Origin: Paenibacillus doosanensis | Lineage (GTDB): Bacteria > Bacillota > Bacilli > Paenibacillales > NBRC-103111 | DNA length: 46,521 bases | Reading direction: 5' to 3' | Assembly (NCBI RefSeq): GCF_025060755.1 | Contig: NZ_JANYUY010000060.1 | Location: forward strand, 1-46,521 | Part shown: in pieces, positions 44,156-46,521 of the stretch | Position numbering within the stretch: position 1 is the stretch's first letter | Layout: each line of letters starts with the position of its first letter | Program-made: the position numbers and the translations under genes | The notes under the pieces: model-generated | Seen by the model: the letters and a program-made list of their open reading frames with translations, nothing else | What the model was told of the DNA's origin: nothing | Database searches by the model: none

Positions 44156-45854
44156 AAGCGGCCATGACTCGCTCCACCGCTTCGTCGGCCGTCAGCTCTG
44201 CTGAGCTGTCTCCATCTCTTTCTTTGTATTCTACAAGTCCAGCCGCCGCTCCCTTGCCGATCACGATTCGAATCGGAATGCCGATCAAATCGGCATCCTT
44301 GAATTTGACTCCCGCCCGTTCCTCGCGGTCGTCCAAAAGAACTTCAACGCCGATCAGGCCGAGCCGTTCGTACAAGCTTTCGGCGAGCTTCATCTGCTCG
44401 CGGTCCTGCGCGGCAACCGGCACAAGATGGACGTGAAACGGAGCGACGGCGGCCGGCCAGCGAATGCCCCGCTCGTCATGATGCTGCTCGACGATGGCGG
44501 CCAACAGTCTGGATACGCCGATGCCGTAACAGCCCATGATGACAGGCGACGGCTTGCCCGACGCGTCGGGGAGCCGGAGTCCGAGCTTGTCGCTGTATTT
44601 GGTTCCCAGCTTGAAGACGTGGCCGATTTCAATGCCGCGGGAGAAGGCAAGCTCGCCTCCGCAGCGCGGACAGCGGTCTTGTTCCTGGACGTTGCGGAAA
44701 TCGCCCGTATGATTGAGCGGGAAGTCTCTTCCCGGCACGACAAAGCGCAGATGCCGCTCGGCCTTGTTCGCTCCGGCGATAGCGGAGGCGATCCGGGCGG
44801 CGTCGCGGTCTACGAGCAGCTTGACGGACAAGCCGACCGGCCCGATGGAGCCGGCAGGTCCGCCCCCGGCCCGCGCGATGACGTCGTCGTCGGCCAGGCT
44901 GACGGCTTCGGCCTGCAAATACTGCTTCAGCTTCACTTCGTTAACTTCATGATCGCCGCGGACGGCCACGGCGACGGGAACCCCGTCGGCGACATAGACG
45001 AGCGTTTTGATCAGCTCTTCCGGCTTCACGTTCAGCGCGCCGACGAGCTGATCTATCGTATGCAAGCCGGGCGTCGGGAAGCTTTCGCAAGCAGGTACGG
45101 CAGAGGAAGCGGCCGTCTCCGCACCCGCAATCGGCTGAGCTTCGGCCTTCTCCAGATTGGCGGCATAGCTGCAGCTTAGGCAGCTGACGACGGTATCTTC
45201 GCCGATGGCCGCCAGCGCCATAAATTCGTGGGTCTCTCCCTCGCCGCCGATAGCTCCGGCGTCCGCTTCCACCGCTTTGAACCGCAGGCCGCAGCGGGCG
45301 AATATGCGATGATACGCTTCATACATCGCCCGGTAAGAACGGTCCAGGCTCCCCAAGTCCATGTCGAAGGAATAGGCGTCCTTCATTAGAAATTCCCGCC
45401 CTCGCATCAGACCGAAGCGGGGGCGGCGTTCGTCGCGGAATTTGGTTTGCAGCTGATAGAGCGTCATCGGCAGATCGCGGTAGGAGCTTATCGAATCGCG
45501 CATGAGCGCAGTGACGACCTCCTCATGAGTAGGACCCAGGACGAATTCGCGGTCGTGCCGGTCGCGCAGCCGGACCAGCTCGGGACCGTAGAGCGAGTGA
45601 CGGCCCGACTGCTGCCACAGCTCGGCGGGCTGCAGGGCCGGCAGCAGCAGTTCCTGCGCGCCGCAGCGGTCCATCTCTTCGCGGATGATCGTCTCCAGTT
45701 TGCGGAGCGCTTTTCTCCCCAGCGGCAAATAAGAATATACCCCGGCGGCAAGAGGCCGAATGAATCCGCCCCGAATCATCAGCTTGTGGCTTGCGGCCTC
45801 CGCCTCCGACGGAATTTCCCGTAAGGTCGGGATTAAAGCATGGCGCTGTCTCAT
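44142..45854 (-). CDS. proS: Prolyl-tRNA synthetase
   Basis: A 570-residue class II synthetase that charges tRNA-Pro in the cytosol. The length fits the bacterial type with an editing insertion. Motif 2 TKFRDERRPRFGLMRGREF (137-155) is intact; the YbaK-like editing domain lies at about 230-400 (TIDQLVGALNVKPEELIKTL); motif 3 VIMGCYGIGVSRLLAAI and the anticodon-binding domain (HVHLVPVAAQDREQ) follow. ATG at 45854 is preceded by AAGGAGG at good spacing; the frame is open 12 codons further up but that part belongs to the leader. It is regulated by an upstream T-box. The last codons and stop lie in repeat-like sequence of element C. Confidence 0.96.
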   Translation of the reverse strand: MRQRHALIPTLREIPSEAEAASHKLMIRGGFIRPLAAGVYSYLPLGRKALRKLETIIREEMDRCGAQELLLPALQPAELWQQSGRHSLYGPELVRLRDRHDREFVLGPTHEEVVTALMRDSISSYRDLPMTLYQLQTKFRDERRPRFGLMRGREFLMKDAYSFDMDLGSLDRSYRAMYEAYHRIFARCGLRFKAVEADAGAIGGEGETHEFMALAAIGEDTVVSCLSCSYAANLEKAEAQPIAGAETAASSAVPACESFPTPGLHTIDQLVGALNVKPEELIKTLVYVADGVPVAVAVRGDHEVNEVKLKQYLQAEAVSLADDDVIARAGGGPAGSIGPVGLSVKLLVDRDAARIASAIAGANKAERHLRFVVPGRDFPLNHTGDFRNVQEQDRCPRCGGELAFSRGIEIGHVFKLGTKYSDKLGLRLPDASGKPSPVIMGCYGIGVSRLLAAIVEQHHDERGIRWPAAVAPFHVHLVPVAAQDREQMKLAESLYERLGLIGVEVLLDDREERAGVKFKDADLIGIPIRIVIGKGAAAGLVEYKERDGDSSAELTADEAVERVMAALKAW

Positions 45855-45883
45855 GGAATCAGCCTCCTTAGAATGGTTAGTTA

Positions 45884-45920
45884 TAAACAAAAAGACGCAT
45901 TCGTTAGGGACGAATGCGTC
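45884..45920 (-). terminator. T-box attenuator terminator of proS
   Basis: On the - strand GACGCATTCGT and ACGAATGCGTC form a perfect 11-bp stem with a 5-nt loop, followed by a T-rich run. It competes with the T-box antiterminator. Confidence 0.92.
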
Positions 45921-46135
45921 GCGGTACCACCCTTATGTTCGCAGCGAATAAGACGCGGCGCTCTCAAGAAGATAACGGCTTCACCGGCAGGCGGATACTG
46001 AACAGTTCACCGCTGCAGCTGCAAGGCGGGAAGGCGTCCGCGGTCGGGGAGGCTCGCAGCCGGTGACTCCCTCTCTGCAGCAACCGGAATGGACGTCTTA
46101 TATCCTTGGTCATCGCTTGTTTTGAAGTTATACAC
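45884..46135 (-). ncRNA. T-box riboswitch (tRNA-sensing leader) of proS
   Basis: The leader carries the invariant T-box core AGGGTGGTACCGCG (45920-45933, read on the - strand), which pairs with the free 3' end of uncharged tRNA to form the antiterminator, directly before the terminator hairpin. Upstream are CAGAGAG (about 46073-46079) and a Stem I-like hairpin region. By context the specifier should be a proline codon (CCN); several CC-rich positions exist (about 46040-46055) and I cannot choose among them by eye. Confidence 0.93.
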
Positions 46136-46143
46136 TAAAGTTA

Positions 46144-46172
46144 GTATTAATTTACATGAATTCGAACGTCAA
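46144..46172 (-). promoter_or_regulatory. Predicted sigma-A promoter of the proS T-box transcript
   Basis: On the - strand TTGACG (46167-46172) and TAATAC (46144-46149) are separated by 17 bp, placing the start near 46137, just upstream of the T-box leader. Confidence 0.65.
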
Positions 46173-46226
46173 AGCAAGCGGGAACATGGCCGTGAACGCT
46201 ATTTTCGGCTGTTTTTTTAGAAGCCC

Positions 46227-46394
46227 GGTCAAAAAAGAGCGGAGGGGCCGTTTGAAGCTGGAACAGCGTAAGCGTTCGCCTTTGTAGACGGATTTTCACC
46301 GCTGTAGCGGTTCAAAATGAAAAAGATCCGGCTATAAGAGCGAGTGGAAGCTTCTATCGACCGAAGGCTGCTTGTTTTTTTACCGCGCTCTTAG
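46227..46394 (+). repeat. Structured dispersed repeat element D
   Basis: Starts GGTCAAAAAAG, then AAGCTGGAACAGCGTAAGCG and TTCGCCTTTGTAGACGG. Outer stem CGGATTTTCA (46289-46298) pairs with TGAAAAAGATCCG (46318-46330); inner stem ACCGCT/AGCGGT (46298-46311). A second stem CGAGTGG (46341) with CCG and CTTG (to 46374) precedes a T-run (46375-46381). Compared with element C, both strands of the stems have changed together. Confidence 0.75.
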
Positions 46395-46421
46395 GAGTCT
46401 GTCCGACGGAGTTACTTTTGT
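46395..46421 (-). repeat. Inverted copy of the GTCTGTCCGA repeat end
   Basis: 46396-46421 is identical over 26 bases to the reverse complement of 30119-30144, reading AGTCTGTCCGACGGAGTTAC and on. It borders element D just as the 130-bp inverted-repeat element borders element B. Confidence 0.8.
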
Positions 46422-46521
46422 AGGTCCCTTCGGAGTAAGACTCGGTTTTCAAATGATTTTTCATCACGATTTGAGTATAATCACTGTGTCTTTCTTTGCC
46501 TTTGTGGGAGTTACGCCGCTT

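Larger units (their letters stand above)
46173..46521. other. Intergenic region at the right edge, mainly repeat element D
   Basis: No gene is seen. Element D occupies 46227-46394 and continues into a 26-bp copy of the inverted-repeat element. A TATAAT near 46477 could belong to a promoter of a gene beyond the window, but no good -35 box precedes it. Confidence 0.5.

Overview
The window looks like a chromosomal segment from a Gram-positive, GC-rich member of the Bacillota, most probably Paenibacillus or a close relative. The evidence is a surface enzyme ending in three S-layer homology (SLH) repeats, a T-box leader in front of proS, HelD, many TTG/GTG starts behind strong AGGAGG sites, several Cys-lipoprotein solute-binding proteins, and short dispersed intergenic repeats. 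This assignment is inference from gene content; no rRNA or tRNA gene is present to fix it.

Region 1 (about 220-16470, all on the + strand, closed by a strong terminator at 16541) is a polysaccharide-degradation cluster that fits glycosaminoglycans or a similar uronate-containing, sulfated polymer. It holds a GH88 unsaturated glucuronyl hydrolase, an exported heparinase II/III-like lyase, two leaderless (probably cytosolic) heparinase II/III-like proteins, a DUF3604/PHP-type protein, a Cys-type sulfatase broken by a one-base deletion, a Gfo/Idh/MocA oxidoreductase, and three paralogous lipoprotein solute-binding proteins without any permease in the window.

Region 2 (16862-23935) is a single transcription unit with its own promoter, a long leader and a 2167-residue cell-surface protein: signal peptide, five FN3 domains, a PL6 (chondroitinase B/alginate lyase) catalytic domain with conserved Lys and Arg, carbohydrate-binding modules, a Gly-Asn-Asn linker and three SLH repeats. 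It probably makes the extracellular cut, with imported oligosaccharides then processed by the enzymes of region 1.

Region 3 (24120-29794) is a complete five-gene Opp/Dpp-type ABC importer. Region 4 (29795-33362) holds a structured intergenic repeat, an unknown 166-residue protein, an OsmC-family protein and a DUF4127 gene interrupted by an in-frame amber codon. Region 5 (33426-35833) is a GH95 glycosidase gene.

Region 6 (36107-46521) is mostly housekeeping: helD, a dGTPase-like HD hydrolase, a 63-residue acidic protein, a stand-alone ATPase, a membrane acyltransferase, two small proteins, and proS (- strand) with its T-box riboswitch. Between and after these genes lie two families of dispersed repeats. 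The more striking family is a roughly 160-200 bp element seen around 29.8-30.0 kb, 44.0-44.15 kb and 46.2-46.4 kb. Its predicted hairpins are kept by compensating base changes, and two copies end in terminator-like stems. No CRISPR array, tRNA, rRNA, complete insertion sequence or prophage gene was recognised.
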